A stretch of DNA of 64,000 bases from Stenotrophomonas lacuserhaii (GCF_014836545.1 NZ_JACSQS010000007.1:1-64000), one strand, 5' to 3'. Shown: positions 52,715 through 61,394, numbered from the stretch's first letter. Numbers and translations: made by a program. The notes: generated by a model from the sequence alone, not told the origin.

Positions 52715-53680
52715 GTGGACGACCGCGAACTGCTGGCAAAACTGGCCGCCGGACCGCTGTCCGGTGATGCCCTGGCGCGCGAGCTGGGCCAGACCCGGGC
52801 GGCCATCTGGAAACGCATTCAAGGACTTAGGACAGGCGGGGTGGCGATTGAAGGCCGCGCCGGTGACGGCTATACGCTTGCCCAGGCGGTCGACCTGCTC
52901 GACGCTGGCGGCATCCGCGCCGCGCTGCCTGCCGCCGCCGCTGCGCTGCTGGACGAGCTGCAGGTGGTCTGGAGCACGGTGTCCACCAACACCGAATTGC
53001 TGCGCTGCAGCGCTCCGCAGCGCGGCAGTCGCGTCATGCTGGCCGAGCGCCAGACCGCTGGCCGCGGCCGTCGTGGGCGGGATTGGGCATCGCCGCTGGC
53101 CGCGCATATCTACCTTTCGGTGCTGCGCGGATTCGCCGGCGGACTGGCCCAGCTGGGCGGGCTGAGCCTGGTGGCTGGCGTGGCGGTGGCCGAAGCCCTG
53201 CGCGGGCTCGGCCATGCGCAGGTGCAGTTGAAGTGGCCCAACGACCTGGTGGTGGACGGCCACAAGCTGGGCGGCCTGCTGGTGGAAGGCGGCGGCGAGT
53301 TCGCCGGGCCGGCGCGCGCGGTGATCGGCATCGGCCTCAACGTACACATGCCGCCGGCCTTTGCCGAACGCATCGACCAGCCGTGGACCGACCTGGACCA
53401 GTTGGCGGGCGGGCCGGTGCAGCGCAACGAAGTGGCGACTGCGGTGCTGGCCGCGCTACTGCCGGCGCTGGAACAGTTCGAAGCCGAGGGCCTGGCCCCG
53501 TTCCTGCCGCGCTATGCCGCGCTGGACAGCCTGGCCGGGCGCGAGGTGCGGGTGGAACTCGGTGGCGCCTGGCAGGACGGCCGCGCGCTGGGCTTGGCCG
53601 AAGATGGCGCGTTGCGGGTGGAGATCGAAGGCCGCGAGCAGCCTGTGCACGCCGGCGAAGTGAGCGTGAGGGCACGATGA
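52715..53680 (+). CDS. birA: Biotin--[acetyl-CoA-carboxylase] ligase/biotin repressor
   Basis: The 321-residue bifunctional BirA has an N-terminal winged helix (LSGDALARELGQTRAAIWKRI) and a biotin-ligase domain with GRGRRGRDW (biotinyl-AMP loop) and KWPNDLVV, KLGGLLVE. It biotinylates BCCP and carboxylases such as LiuD encoded in this window, and may repress biotin synthesis genes. GTG at 52715 with GGAAG five bases upstream. Confidence 0.93.
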   Translation: MDDRELLAKLAAGPLSGDALARELGQTRAAIWKRIQGLRTGGVAIEGRAGDGYTLAQAVDLLDAGGIRAALPAAAAALLDELQVVWSTVSTNTELLRCSAPQRGSRVMLAERQTAGRGRRGRDWASPLAAHIYLSVLRGFAGGLAQLGGLSLVAGVAVAEALRGLGHAQVQLKWPNDLVVDGHKLGGLLVEGGGEFAGPARAVIGIGLNVHMPPAFAERIDQPWTDLDQLAGGPVQRNEVATAVLAALLPALEQFEAEGLAPFLPRYAALDSLAGREVRVELGGAWQDGRALGLAEDGALRVEIEGREQPVHAGEVSVRAR

Positions 53681-54417
53681 GCGACTGGTTGTTCGACCTG
53701 GGAAATTCCCGTTTCAAGTACGCCCCATTGCTGGGCGACCGCGCCGGCGAGGTGCAGGCATGGACGCACGGCGCCGAAGACCTGCGCGGCGAAGCATTGC
53801 GCACGCTGCCGCAGGGCGGCACCGCCTACGTGGCCAGCGTGGCCGCCGCCGGACTGACCGCCACCATGCTGGAGATCCTGCGCATGCGCTTCCAGCACGT
53901 GCACGTGGCCCGCACCGAAGCGGCGTTCGCCGATGTGCGCATCGCTTATGCCACGCCCGCGCGCTTCGGCGTGGATCGTTTCCTGGCCCTGCTGGCAGCC
54001 GCGCGCACGCAGCGCCACGTGCTGGTGGCTGGCGTCGGCACCGCGTTGACCATCGACCTGCTGGATGCCCACGGCCAGCACCACGGGGGGCGTATCGCGG
54101 CCTCTCCGACCACCATGCGCGAAGCCCTGCATGCGCGCGCGGCGCAGTTGCCGGCCAGTGGCGGGCACTACCGCGAGTTCGCCGATGACACCGATGATGC
54201 GCTGGCTTCCGGCTGCGACGGCGCGGCGATCGCACTGATCGAACGCAGCCGTGAGCAGGCAAGGCAGCGGCTGCAGGCACCGGTGGACCTGCTGCTGCAT
54301 GGCGGCGGCGCACCGGCGCTGTTGCCGCAGCTACCGGCCGATGCGGGCCACCAGCCGCTGCTGGTGCTCGATGGGCTGGCACGCTGGGCCGTTCACCTGC
54401 CGACGGCGACAGGCTAG
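53677..54417 (+). CDS. coaX: Type III pantothenate kinase
   Basis: The 246-residue ASKHA-fold kinase starts CoA biosynthesis and has DLGNSRFKY (phosphate 1), the GVDR segment (RFGVDRFLALL) and GVGTALTIDLL (phosphate 2, with the catalytic Asp). The birA-coaX fusion-like pairing (4-bp overlap) is widespread in bacteria. Confidence 0.93.
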   Translation: MSDWLFDLGNSRFKYAPLLGDRAGEVQAWTHGAEDLRGEALRTLPQGGTAYVASVAAAGLTATMLEILRMRFQHVHVARTEAAFADVRIAYATPARFGVDRFLALLAAARTQRHVLVAGVGTALTIDLLDAHGQHHGGRIAASPTTMREALHARAAQLPASGGHYREFADDTDDALASGCDGAAIALIERSREQARQRLQAPVDLLLHGGGAPALLPQLPADAGHQPLLVLDGLARWAVHLPTATG

Positions 54418-54420
54418 GAT
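54415..54420 (+). promoter_or_regulatory. Internal promoter ahead of the SPOR gene
   Basis: TTCACC at 54392-54397, 17 bp, then TAGGAT at 54415-54420, six bases before the ATG. The box overlaps the coaX stop codon. A leaderless transcript is predicted. Confidence 0.5.
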
Positions 54421-54426
54421 CGGCAG

Positions 54427-55233
54427 ATGCTGACCCGTGCCCTGATCGTGTTCCTCGTGCTGCTCAACGTAAGCGTCGCCCTGTGGTGGATGCTGCGCGG
54501 TGAGCCGGTTGTCCCGGACGTGAAGCTGCCTTCCGGCGTGGCCGAACTGCAACTGGTGGATGCGGCCGTATCGGTGACGGCGCCCTCGCCAACGGCGTCC
54601 ACCGAGCCGCTGACCGATACCACGCCCACCACGGCCGAACCTGCCGCGGCGGTGGCCGCTTCACCGTCCGGCCAAGCGCCCGCCGTGGCCGAAGCGCGTC
54701 CGGCCCCGGTTGCCGCCCCGGCAGTGGCACCGCCTGCACCCGCGCCGGAAACCGTGCCCAGCCCCGCAGCGCCCGAGCGTTGCGTCGCGCTGGGTCCGTT
54801 CGCGGACCAGGCCGCCGCCCAAGGCGCGCTGGCCAAGGTCGGTGCGGCACTGACCCGAACGCGCCTGCGCGAACAATCAACGCCCGGCGCCACCTCGCGC
54901 TACCGGGTGATGATGCCGCCGGCAGAGAACCGCGAAGCGGCCCAGGTCACCGTGCAACGGATCATCGCCGCCGGCCTGAGCGACTACTACGTGATTGGCC
55001 AGGGACCTGACGCCAACGCCATCGCGCTGGGCCAGTACCGCAATCGCGAAGGGGCCGAGCGCCGGCTGGCGGCACTGCGCGCGGCCGGATTCCAGGCCCA
55101 GCTCAGTGGTGGCGAAGGCGCCTCCACGTGGTGGCTGCAGGGCGCGCTGGCCGATGGCAAGACCGATCCCGGCCTGCGCCAGCGTAGCGGGGCGGCGCAG
55201 CAACGCTCGCTGGACTGCGCTGGTCTGCGGTAG
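54427..55233 (+). CDS. SPOR-domain membrane protein
   Basis: The 268-residue protein has one N-terminal membrane helix (ALIVFLVLLNVSVALWWML), a long Pro/Ala/Thr linker and a C-terminal SPOR domain (about residues 120-220; RYRVMMPPAENREAAQVTVQ in part). SPOR domains bind denuded septal peptidoglycan, so the protein probably localises at the division site. It starts 9 bp after coaX. Confidence 0.85.
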   Translation: MLTRALIVFLVLLNVSVALWWMLRGEPVVPDVKLPSGVAELQLVDAAVSVTAPSPTASTEPLTDTTPTTAEPAAAVAASPSGQAPAVAEARPAPVAAPAVAPPAPAPETVPSPAAPERCVALGPFADQAAAQGALAKVGAALTRTRLREQSTPGATSRYRVMMPPAENREAAQVTVQRIIAAGLSDYYVIGQGPDANAIALGQYRNREGAERRLAALRAAGFQAQLSGGEGASTWWLQGALADGKTDPGLRQRSGAAQQRSLDCAGLR

Positions 55234-55236
55234 AAT
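55231..55236 (+). promoter_or_regulatory. -10 box of tRNA-Thr
   Basis: TAGAAT at 55231-55236, overlapping the stop codon of the SPOR gene, is about 42 bases upstream of the mature tRNA. The -35 is weak. Confidence 0.5.
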
Positions 55237-55278
55237 CGCCGTGCTTCGCGGCCTGGCCACGAACGCGTCGTACCCCGT

Positions 55279-55354
55279 GCCGCTTTAGCTCAGTTGGTAG
55301 AGCAACTGTCTTGTAAACAGTAGGTCATCCGTTCGATTCGGATAAGCGGCACCA
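55279..55354 (+). tRNA. tRNA-Thr(TGT)
   Basis: The gene folds as a standard cloverleaf: acceptor GCCGCTT/AAGCGGC, D-arm GCTC-AGTTGGTA-GAGC, anticodon stem ACTGT/ACAGT with loop C-T-TGT-A-A (anticodon TGT at 55312-55314), and a T-arm with GTTCGATTC. Discriminator A; CCA is encoded. Reads ACA threonine codons. It is the integration target of the element that follows. Confidence 0.97.
55330..55354 (+). other. Putative attL: 3' end of tRNA-Thr
   Basis: Integrases of the P4 type recombine at the 3' half of tRNA genes, so the T-arm to CCA is the expected attachment core. The second copy should lie at the far island end, outside this window, and none is seen here. Inferred from the neighbouring integrase. 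Confidence 0.5.
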
Positions 55355-55527
55355 TCTTCTGCTCCGCTGGTGTCCACAGACATCCTGCAGGCACAATCAA
55401 CCAGCTGATATAGCGGGTTTTTCTGTGCCCAAGCGTACATCGAAGTCCAGTGCCATCCGCGCAAGATGGGGGTGCAACTCGGGGTACAAAGGGAATTTCG
55501 ACTGTCCGGCAGGAGGATGTACCCCAA

Positions 55528-56754
55528 ATGGCTCGTAAGTCCTTGACGGATATGGCGGCCCGAAACGCCAAGGGTAAGGAGAAGCCTTACAAGTTGTCGG
55601 CTGGGTCTGGCCTCTATTTACTGGTGATGCCCAACGGCTCCCGGTATTGGAGGATGAAGTACGCCTTTGCTGGCAAGGAAAAGTTGCTCAGCATCGGTGT
55701 CTATCCTGAGATCGCGCTCAAGGAGGCGCTGGAGAAGCGAGATGCGGCGCGTGTGCAGCTGCGAGCAGGTCAGGACCCATCCGAAGAAAAGCAGCTCCAG
55801 AAGCTCAAGGCGGAGCTCTCCTTGGATGATCGCTTTGAAGCGGTTGCTCTGGAATGGCTGGAGAGCCGAAGGGATCTGGCAGCCAGTACGTGGACCAAGG
55901 CCAAGTGGATGCTGGAGACCTACGCCTTCCCTTGGTTGGGGCGACGGCCAATTGATGGCATCAGCACTGCCGAAGTATTGGCAGTACTACGGCGGCTGGA
56001 GAGCCAGGACAAGATCGAATCCACACAGCGCCTGCGCCAGATTTGTGGCCAGGTATTCCGGTATGCCGTGGCCACAGGTCGGCTTGATAGAGATCCGACC
56101 AGCGCTCTAAGGGGCGCGTTGAAGACTGCCAAGAATCGGCACTATGCCTCGATCACGGAGCCTGCCAAGGTCGGTGAACTGCTCAGGGCAATCGACGGCT
56201 ATACGGGCCAGTTCACGACACTGTGTGCCTTGAGGCTGGCTCCTTTGGTATTCACCCGTCCTGGGGAGCTCCGAAAGGCCGAGTGGAGCGAGGTCGATCT
56301 AGAAGCGCGTCAATGGTGCATCCCCGGCGAGAAGATGAAGATGGGGGTAGCCCATATTGTTCCGCTTTCGCGTCAGGCGGTAGCGATCCTGAGGGAGCTT
56401 CAGCCTGTTACAGGAAAAGGTCGCTTCGTGTTCCCATCGATACGTAGCGGTCGTGATCCGATGAGCGAGAACACGGTGAACGCCGCGCTTCGGCGCCTTG
56501 GCTATGGCACGGACGATATGACCGGTCATGGCTTCCGTAGCATGGCGTCTACCCTGTTGCATGAGATGGGCTGGACCTCCGATGCCATCGAGCGGCAGTT
56601 GGCCCACTCTGAAAGGAATCCCATCAAGGCGGCCTACAACCGTGCTGAGCACCTGCCTGAGCGTAGGGAGATGATGCAGGCGTGGGCTGATTACCTGGAC
56701 CGCTTGCGTGAAAAGCAGTCCAGGGCTACCCAGCTCTGCGCTAAGCGCGCTTGA
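55528..56754 (+). CDS. P4-type tyrosine integrase of a genomic island
   Basis: The 408-residue recombinase has an N-terminal DUF4102 arm-binding domain (residues ~1-90, LSAGSGLYLLVMPNGSRYW), a core-binding domain and a catalytic domain. The active-site residues can be placed: Arg244 (TRPGELR), His334-xx-Arg337 (GHGFRS), His360 (LAHSER) and Tyr370 (AYNRAEH). It directs insertion at the adjacent tRNA-Thr. The ATG at 55528 is preceded by AGGAGG. Base composition falls from here on, a sign of transfer. Confidence 0.95.
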   Translation: MARKSLTDMAARNAKGKEKPYKLSAGSGLYLLVMPNGSRYWRMKYAFAGKEKLLSIGVYPEIALKEALEKRDAARVQLRAGQDPSEEKQLQKLKAELSLDDRFEAVALEWLESRRDLAASTWTKAKWMLETYAFPWLGRRPIDGISTAEVLAVLRRLESQDKIESTQRLRQICGQVFRYAVATGRLDRDPTSALRGALKTAKNRHYASITEPAKVGELLRAIDGYTGQFTTLCALRLAPLVFTRPGELRKAEWSEVDLEARQWCIPGEKMKMGVAHIVPLSRQAVAILRELQPVTGKGRFVFPSIRSGRDPMSENTVNAALRRLGYGTDDMTGHGFRSMASTLLHEMGWTSDAIERQLAHSERNPIKAAYNRAEHLPERREMMQAWADYLDRLREKQSRATQLCAKRA

Positions 56755-56806
56755 CCCCCTCCTACCCTTACTCCCAATCGAGTAGCGGTAGGACGGGGGG
56801 GGTGTC

Positions 56807-56885
56807 TGCATCAATTGAGATGATGCAAAAAAACTTGCATTGGCGTTTGTGTCGTGCGAAAGTTTGCATCATGAACATTGATGCA
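56807..56885 (+). promoter_or_regulatory. Two identical palindromes TGCATCA-N7-TGATGCA at the R-M operon start
   Basis: Perfect copies lie at 56807-56827 and 56865-56885, 58 bp centre to centre, with a half-like TTGCAT between (56835-56840). The second overlaps the ATG of the half-HsdS gene. Identical arms and identical spacer length show a specific protein-binding pair, probably an autoregulatory operator. No gene encoding an obvious cognate repressor lies in the window, apart from the HTH-carrying RhuM protein. Confidence 0.75.
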
Positions 56886-57476
56886 GAAAATTTCATGGTT
56901 GGAGAGCTGGTGTCCATTCAAGCGGGCTACCCCTTTCGCGGCTCCATTGAGGAGTCGGTCGATGGTGACGTTCTGGCGGTGCAGATGAGGGATGTTGACC
57001 TTGACCATGGGGTCAAATGGTCTGACGTCACGCGCACCACGCTTGCAGGCCGCAAACCACCTGATTGGCTCAAGGCTGGGGACATACTGTTCGTCGCTAA
57101 AGGTGCTCGGTTCTATGCCGTATGCATAGATGAGCCATCGAGCCCTGCTGTGTGCAGCCCTCACTTCTTTCTGCTCCGAGTGGCCTCCCAAGGTCTATTG
57201 CTGCCTGCTTTCCTGGCGTGGCAAATAAACCAACCGCCATTTCAGCGTCAGCTTCAGCAAGTCGCTGAAGGCAGCAGCCAGTTGAGTATCCGCCGCCCCG
57301 TACTGGAATCGCTCACGCTCTGCGTGCCGTCGCTGGTGGATCAGCAACGCATCGTTGCCCTGGCTGACCTTACCCGTCAGGAGCGCCAGGTGCTCAATCA
57401 GCTCATTCACAACCGCGAGCAGCAACTTCAAGCGCTCGCAGAGAGTCTTGTGCATGCCGCACAGGCCAGTCACTGA
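56871..57476 (+). CDS. Half-length HsdS-like specificity subunit
   Basis: The 201-residue protein has one target-recognition domain (about residues 10-140, with GELVSIQAGYPFRGSIEES) and one coiled-coil conserved region (DQQRIVALADLTRQERQVL, then LIHNREQQLQALAESL), while normal HsdS subunits have two of each. Such half subunits can act as dimers and would recognise a palindromic site. A separate full-length HsdS is encoded in the same operon. ATG at 56871, placed inside the second palindrome. Confidence 0.8.
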   Translation: MNIDAENFMVGELVSIQAGYPFRGSIEESVDGDVLAVQMRDVDLDHGVKWSDVTRTTLAGRKPPDWLKAGDILFVAKGARFYAVCIDEPSSPAVCSPHFFLLRVASQGLLLPAFLAWQINQPPFQRQLQQVAEGSSQLSIRRPVLESLTLCVPSLVDQQRIVALADLTRQERQVLNQLIHNREQQLQALAESLVHAAQASH

Positions 57477-57498
57477 ACAACGCAGGAGCTCAAACATC

Positions 57499-59025
57499 AT
57501 GAACAGTACAACCACTGAAATCGCCTCCGTCAGCCAGGAAGACATCAATGCCGCTGTCTGGGCCGCCTGTGACACCTTCCGCGGCACCGTGGACCCGAGC
57601 ATCTACAAGGACTTCGTCCTGACCATGCTGTTCCTCAAGTACGTATCGGATGTCTGGCAAGACCACTATGACGCCTATAAGAAGCAGTACGGTGACCACC
57701 CCGAGTTGATCGAGGAAATGCTCAAGAACGAGCGTTTCGTGCTGCCCGCCAGTGCTAGCTTCTATGCTCTGCACACCTTGCGGCACAGCCCTGGCAACGG
57801 TGAGCGCATCGACAAGGCCCTGCACGCAATCGAAGAAGCCAGCATCACCAAGCTGCGCGATGTGTTCCAGGACATCAGCTTCAACTCCAACAAGCTGGGC
57901 GATGAGCAGCAGAAGAACGACATCCTGCGCCACCTGCTGGAAGACTTTGCCAAGCCCGAGCTGGATCTGCGCCCCAGCCGTGTCGGCCAGCTCGATGTGA
58001 TCGGTAACGCCTACGAATTCCTCATCAAGAACTTTGCCTCCACCAGCGGCAAAAAGGCGGGCGAGTTCTACACCCCGCCCGAAGTCTCCGCACTGATGGC
58101 GCGCCTGATGGCGCCGCAAGAGGGCGATGAAATCTGTGATCCCACCTGCGGTTCCGGGTCGCTGCTGATGAAGTGCGGTCGCCTGATCCGTGAGAACACC
58201 GGTTCAGGCAAGTACGCGCTCTATGGGCAGGAAGCCATCGGCAGCACCTGGGCGCTGGCCAAGATGAATATGTTCCTGCATGGCGAGGACAACCACCGTA
58301 TCGAGTGGGGCGACACCATCCGCAACCCCAAGCTGCTCGACGGTGCCGCCAGTCTCAAGCACTTCGACATAGTGGTGGCCAACCCCCCGTTCAGCCTCGA
58401 AAAGTGGGGCTTTGAAGGGGCCGACGCCGACAAGTTCAGCCGCTTCCGGCGGGGCGTGCCGCCACGTACCAAGGGTGATTACGCCTTCATCCTGCACATG
58501 ATTGAGACCATGAAGCCAGGCACCGGCCGGATGGCGGTGGTTGTTCCGCATGGCGTGCTGTTCCGTGGCGCTGCCGAGGGGCGTATTCGCCAGAAGTTGA
58601 TCGAAGAGAACCTGCTCGACGTGGTTATTGGCCTGCCCGAAAAACTGTTCTACGGCACCGGCATCCCCGCCGCGGTGCTGGTGTTCCGCAAGAACAAGGC
58701 CGACGACAAGGTGCTGTTCATCGACGCTAGCCGCGACTTCGAGGCCGGCAAGAACCAGAACTTGCTGCGCGAAGCTGACCTGCAGCGCATCCTGGATACC
58801 GTCGTCACACGGCAAAGCGTGGACAAGTACGCCTACCTCGCCACGCCTGCCGAGATTGCCGAGAACGACTTCAACCTCAACATACCGCGCTATGTGGACA
58901 CCTTTGAGGAAGAAGCCGAGATCGACCTGGTGGCCGTGCGCAAGGAGCGCGAGCAGCTCAAGGCCGAGCTGGCCAGCCTGGAAGCTCAGATGGCCGTCTA
59001 CCTGAAGGAGCTGGGCTATGAGTAA
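57499..59025 (+). CDS. hsdM: Type I restriction-modification DNA methyltransferase subunit
   Basis: The 508-residue N6-adenine methyltransferase has an N-terminal helical HsdM domain (about residues 10-150), the SAM motif DPTCGSGSLL at residue 214 and the catalytic NPPF at 295. It modifies host DNA together with HsdS. AGGAG precedes the ATG by ten bases. It overlaps the next gene by 8 bp. Confidence 0.95.
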   Translation: MNSTTTEIASVSQEDINAAVWAACDTFRGTVDPSIYKDFVLTMLFLKYVSDVWQDHYDAYKKQYGDHPELIEEMLKNERFVLPASASFYALHTLRHSPGNGERIDKALHAIEEASITKLRDVFQDISFNSNKLGDEQQKNDILRHLLEDFAKPELDLRPSRVGQLDVIGNAYEFLIKNFASTSGKKAGEFYTPPEVSALMARLMAPQEGDEICDPTCGSGSLLMKCGRLIRENTGSGKYALYGQEAIGSTWALAKMNMFLHGEDNHRIEWGDTIRNPKLLDGAASLKHFDIVVANPPFSLEKWGFEGADADKFSRFRRGVPPRTKGDYAFILHMIETMKPGTGRMAVVVPHGVLFRGAAEGRIRQKLIEENLLDVVIGLPEKLFYGTGIPAAVLVFRKNKADDKVLFIDASRDFEAGKNQNLLREADLQRILDTVVTRQSVDKYAYLATPAEIAENDFNLNIPRYVDTFEEEAEIDLVAVRKEREQLKAELASLEAQMAVYLKELGYE

Positions 59026-60175
59026 AGCGTCAAAACCCAGCAAGCCGACCAAGGCGATGGGTGCATCGGTGGAGTTGCAGGCATCAGCCAGCGCCGAAAG
59101 CCAGGGCGAATTCGTTCTCTACACCACAGAAGATGGCCTCACTCGCGTGGAAATGCGGGCCGAGGGCGGCTCGCTGTGGCTCAGCCAGGCAGAAATCGCC
59201 ACGCTGTTCCAGACCACGCCACAGAACGTCACCCAGCATGTAAAGGCGATCTACGCCGAGGGTGAGGCCGATCCCGAGTCAACTTGTAAGTCCAGCTTAC
59301 AAGTTCGTCAGGAGGGAGGGAGGCTTGTCCACCGCAATGTGCGCTTCTATAGCCTGGAGGTCATCCTGGCCGTGGGCTACCGGGCGCGCTCAGCACGCGG
59401 CACCCAGTTCCGCCAATGGGCCACTGCCCACTTAAGTGAATATCTCCTCAAGGGATTTGTACTCGACGATGTGCGCCTTAAGAACCCGCCTGTGGGTGAC
59501 TCGGTGCTGCCCGACCGCTTCGGCGAGTTGCTGGAGCGCATTCGTGACATTCGCGCCAGCGAGCGCCGTATGTACCTGCGAGTGCAAGAGATTTTTGCTC
59601 TAGCGGCCGACTATGCATCTTCGCTGCCTGAGACCAAGACCTTCTTCCAGGTCATGCAGAACAAGCTGCATTATGCGGTGTCGGGCCAGACCGCCGCCGA
59701 GATCATCCGCACCCGCGCCGATCGCACCCAGCCGAACATGGGCCTGACTACCTCCCGTAAGCGGCAGGTGCAGAAAGCTGACGTGGGCGTGGCTAAGAAC
59801 TATCTGGATGAAAAAGAGATCACCGAGTTGAACCGCATCGTGACTATGTGGCTGGACTTTGCCGAAGACCAGGCAACACGCCGCAAGGAAGTCTTCCTGA
59901 AGGACTGGACCGAGAAGCTCGACGCCTTCCTCAGCTTCAACGACCGCCAAGTGCTGGTGGGCGCGGGCAAGGTGTCGCACAAGCAGGCGGTGGCCCATGC
60001 ACAGAGCGAGTACGAGCAGTTTGCGGCGCAGCGACGTGCCGCACTGGAGGCGGAAGGCGAGGCCTATGCCGTCCGCATGCTCGGTGCGGAATACGCAGAT
60101 GACAAGTCTATGGCCGAGTTGGGCCAAGTAGCCAAGCGATTGACGAGTAAAAAGGGAGGTCGTGATGCTACCTAA
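59018..60175 (+). CDS. RhuM-family protein inside the R-M operon
   Basis: The 385-residue protein matches the virulence RhuM family (named in Salmonella SPI-3, function unknown). The N-terminus has a helix-turn-helix-like block, LWLSQAEIATLFQTTPQNV (residues ~53-71), followed by the family's NVRFYSLEVILAVGYRARS and a helical C-terminal half. It overlaps hsdM by 8 bp and hsdS by 11 bp. RhuM genes recur within type I R-M operons, and the HTH allows a regulatory role at the operator palindromes (inference). Confidence 0.88.
   Translation: MSKASKPSKPTKAMGASVELQASASAESQGEFVLYTTEDGLTRVEMRAEGGSLWLSQAEIATLFQTTPQNVTQHVKAIYAEGEADPESTCKSSLQVRQEGGRLVHRNVRFYSLEVILAVGYRARSARGTQFRQWATAHLSEYLLKGFVLDDVRLKNPPVGDSVLPDRFGELLERIRDIRASERRMYLRVQEIFALAADYASSLPETKTFFQVMQNKLHYAVSGQTAAEIIRTRADRTQPNMGLTTSRKRQVQKADVGVAKNYLDEKEITELNRIVTMWLDFAEDQATRRKEVFLKDWTEKLDAFLSFNDRQVLVGAGKVSHKQAVAHAQSEYEQFAAQRRAALEAEGEAYAVRMLGAEYADDKSMAELGQVAKRLTSKKGGRDAT
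59281..59305. repeat. Perfect inverted repeat inside rhuM
   Basis: AACTTGTAAG and CTTACAAGTT are perfect reverse complements separated by TCCAG, within the coding sequence of the RhuM protein. Ten pairs; could be a binding site or RNA hairpin, or chance from the codons used. Confidence 0.6.
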
Positions 60176-61394
60176 GGAATGGCACCGCTCAACGCTGGGC
60201 GAGATTGCCCGTATCACCTCGGGCGGCACGCCCGACCGGAGCAAGCCCGAATACTGGGGTGGTGACATCCCCTGGGTTACGACGGGCGAGATTCAGTTCA
60301 ACACCATCACTGATACCGGCGAGAAGATCACGGCAGCTGGCCTGCAAAATTCATCGGCCAAGCTGTTCCCGCTCGGCACGTTGCTGATGGCCATGTATGG
60401 GCAGGGCAAGACGCGTGGTCAGGTGGCGAAGCTGGGGATTGAAGCTGCTACCAATCAGGCGTGCGCAGCCATCCTACTTAACGATAATAACGACCCTGAC
60501 TATTTCTTCCAGTACCTGTCCTCGCAATACGAAGAGATTCGCGAGTTGGGTAATGCGGGAACCCAGAAGAATCTAAGCGGTGGCATCCTCAAAGGGGTAC
60601 TCGTTCCTGTGCCGCCTTATCGTGAGCAGCGTCGAATCGCCCAAGTCCTCACCACCTGGGATCAAGCCATTGCCACTGCGGAGCGGCTGCTGGCGAACAG
60701 CCAGCGGTGCACCCGTGACCTGATGGCGTCTATTTTGTCAGGCCGCCGCCGTTTTCGTGAGTTCACGGATAAATGGCGTTATGTAGATCTCGATGCCGTC
60801 TTTGTGCGGATTACGCGCAAGAACAGCACGCAGAACACCAATGTGTTGACGATCTCGGCGGAGCATGGGCTCATCAGTCAACGCGACTATTTCAACAAGT
60901 CCGTCGCCAGTGCCAACCTCAGCGGCTACACGCTGCTGCATCGGTATGACTTCGCCTACAACAAGAGCTACTCGGCTGGCTACCCGATGGGGGCAATCAA
61001 ACCGCTGTTGTCCTATGACGCAGGTGTAGTGTCGAGTCTCTACCTATGCTTCAGGATGCGCAGCGACGTGGACGCCGATTTCGACTTCTTCCGTCATTAC
61101 TTTGAAGCAGGCTTGCTGGATCAGGAGATTGAAGGCATCGCTCAAGAAGGTGCGCGAAATCATGGCCTGCTGAACGTGAGCGTGACCGATTTCTTCAAAC
61201 TGCAGCTCCACATTCCCACCGCGCCAGAACAGCGACGCATTGCTGAGGCCATCAACGTCGCGAGGGCAGATGAAGCACGGCTGAAAGCTCAAGTGCAGGC
61301 ATTGCGTCAAGAAAAAGCTGCCCTCATGTCCCAGCTCCTGACCGGCAAGCGCCGCGTCAAGTTGACGGTCAGCGAAACAGAGGTGCAGGCATGA
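60165..61394 (+). CDS. hsdS: Type I restriction-modification specificity subunit
   Basis: The 409-residue protein has two target-recognition domains (about residues 5-150 and 195-350), each followed by a coiled-coil conserved region: PPYREQRRIAQVLTTWDQAI and TAPEQRRIAEAINVARADEA. This is the full HsdS layout recognising a bipartite site. ATG at 60165 with GGAGG five bases upstream; a GTG at 60162 is in frame. It overlaps rhuM by 11 bp and hsdR by 4 bp (ATGA). Confidence 0.94.
   Translation: MLPKEWHRSTLGEIARITSGGTPDRSKPEYWGGDIPWVTTGEIQFNTITDTGEKITAAGLQNSSAKLFPLGTLLMAMYGQGKTRGQVAKLGIEAATNQACAAILLNDNNDPDYFFQYLSSQYEEIRELGNAGTQKNLSGGILKGVLVPVPPYREQRRIAQVLTTWDQAIATAERLLANSQRCTRDLMASILSGRRRFREFTDKWRYVDLDAVFVRITRKNSTQNTNVLTISAEHGLISQRDYFNKSVASANLSGYTLLHRYDFAYNKSYSAGYPMGAIKPLLSYDAGVVSSLYLCFRMRSDVDADFDFFRHYFEAGLLDQEIEGIAQEGARNHGLLNVSVTDFFKLQLHIPTAPEQRRIAEAINVARADEARLKAQVQALRQEKAALMSQLLTGKRRVKLTVSETEVQA

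Noticed and set aside
56835-56863. TTGCAT as -35 of the half-HsdS promoter
   Set aside because: No acceptable -10 lies 16-18 bp downstream; the promoter remains unplaced.
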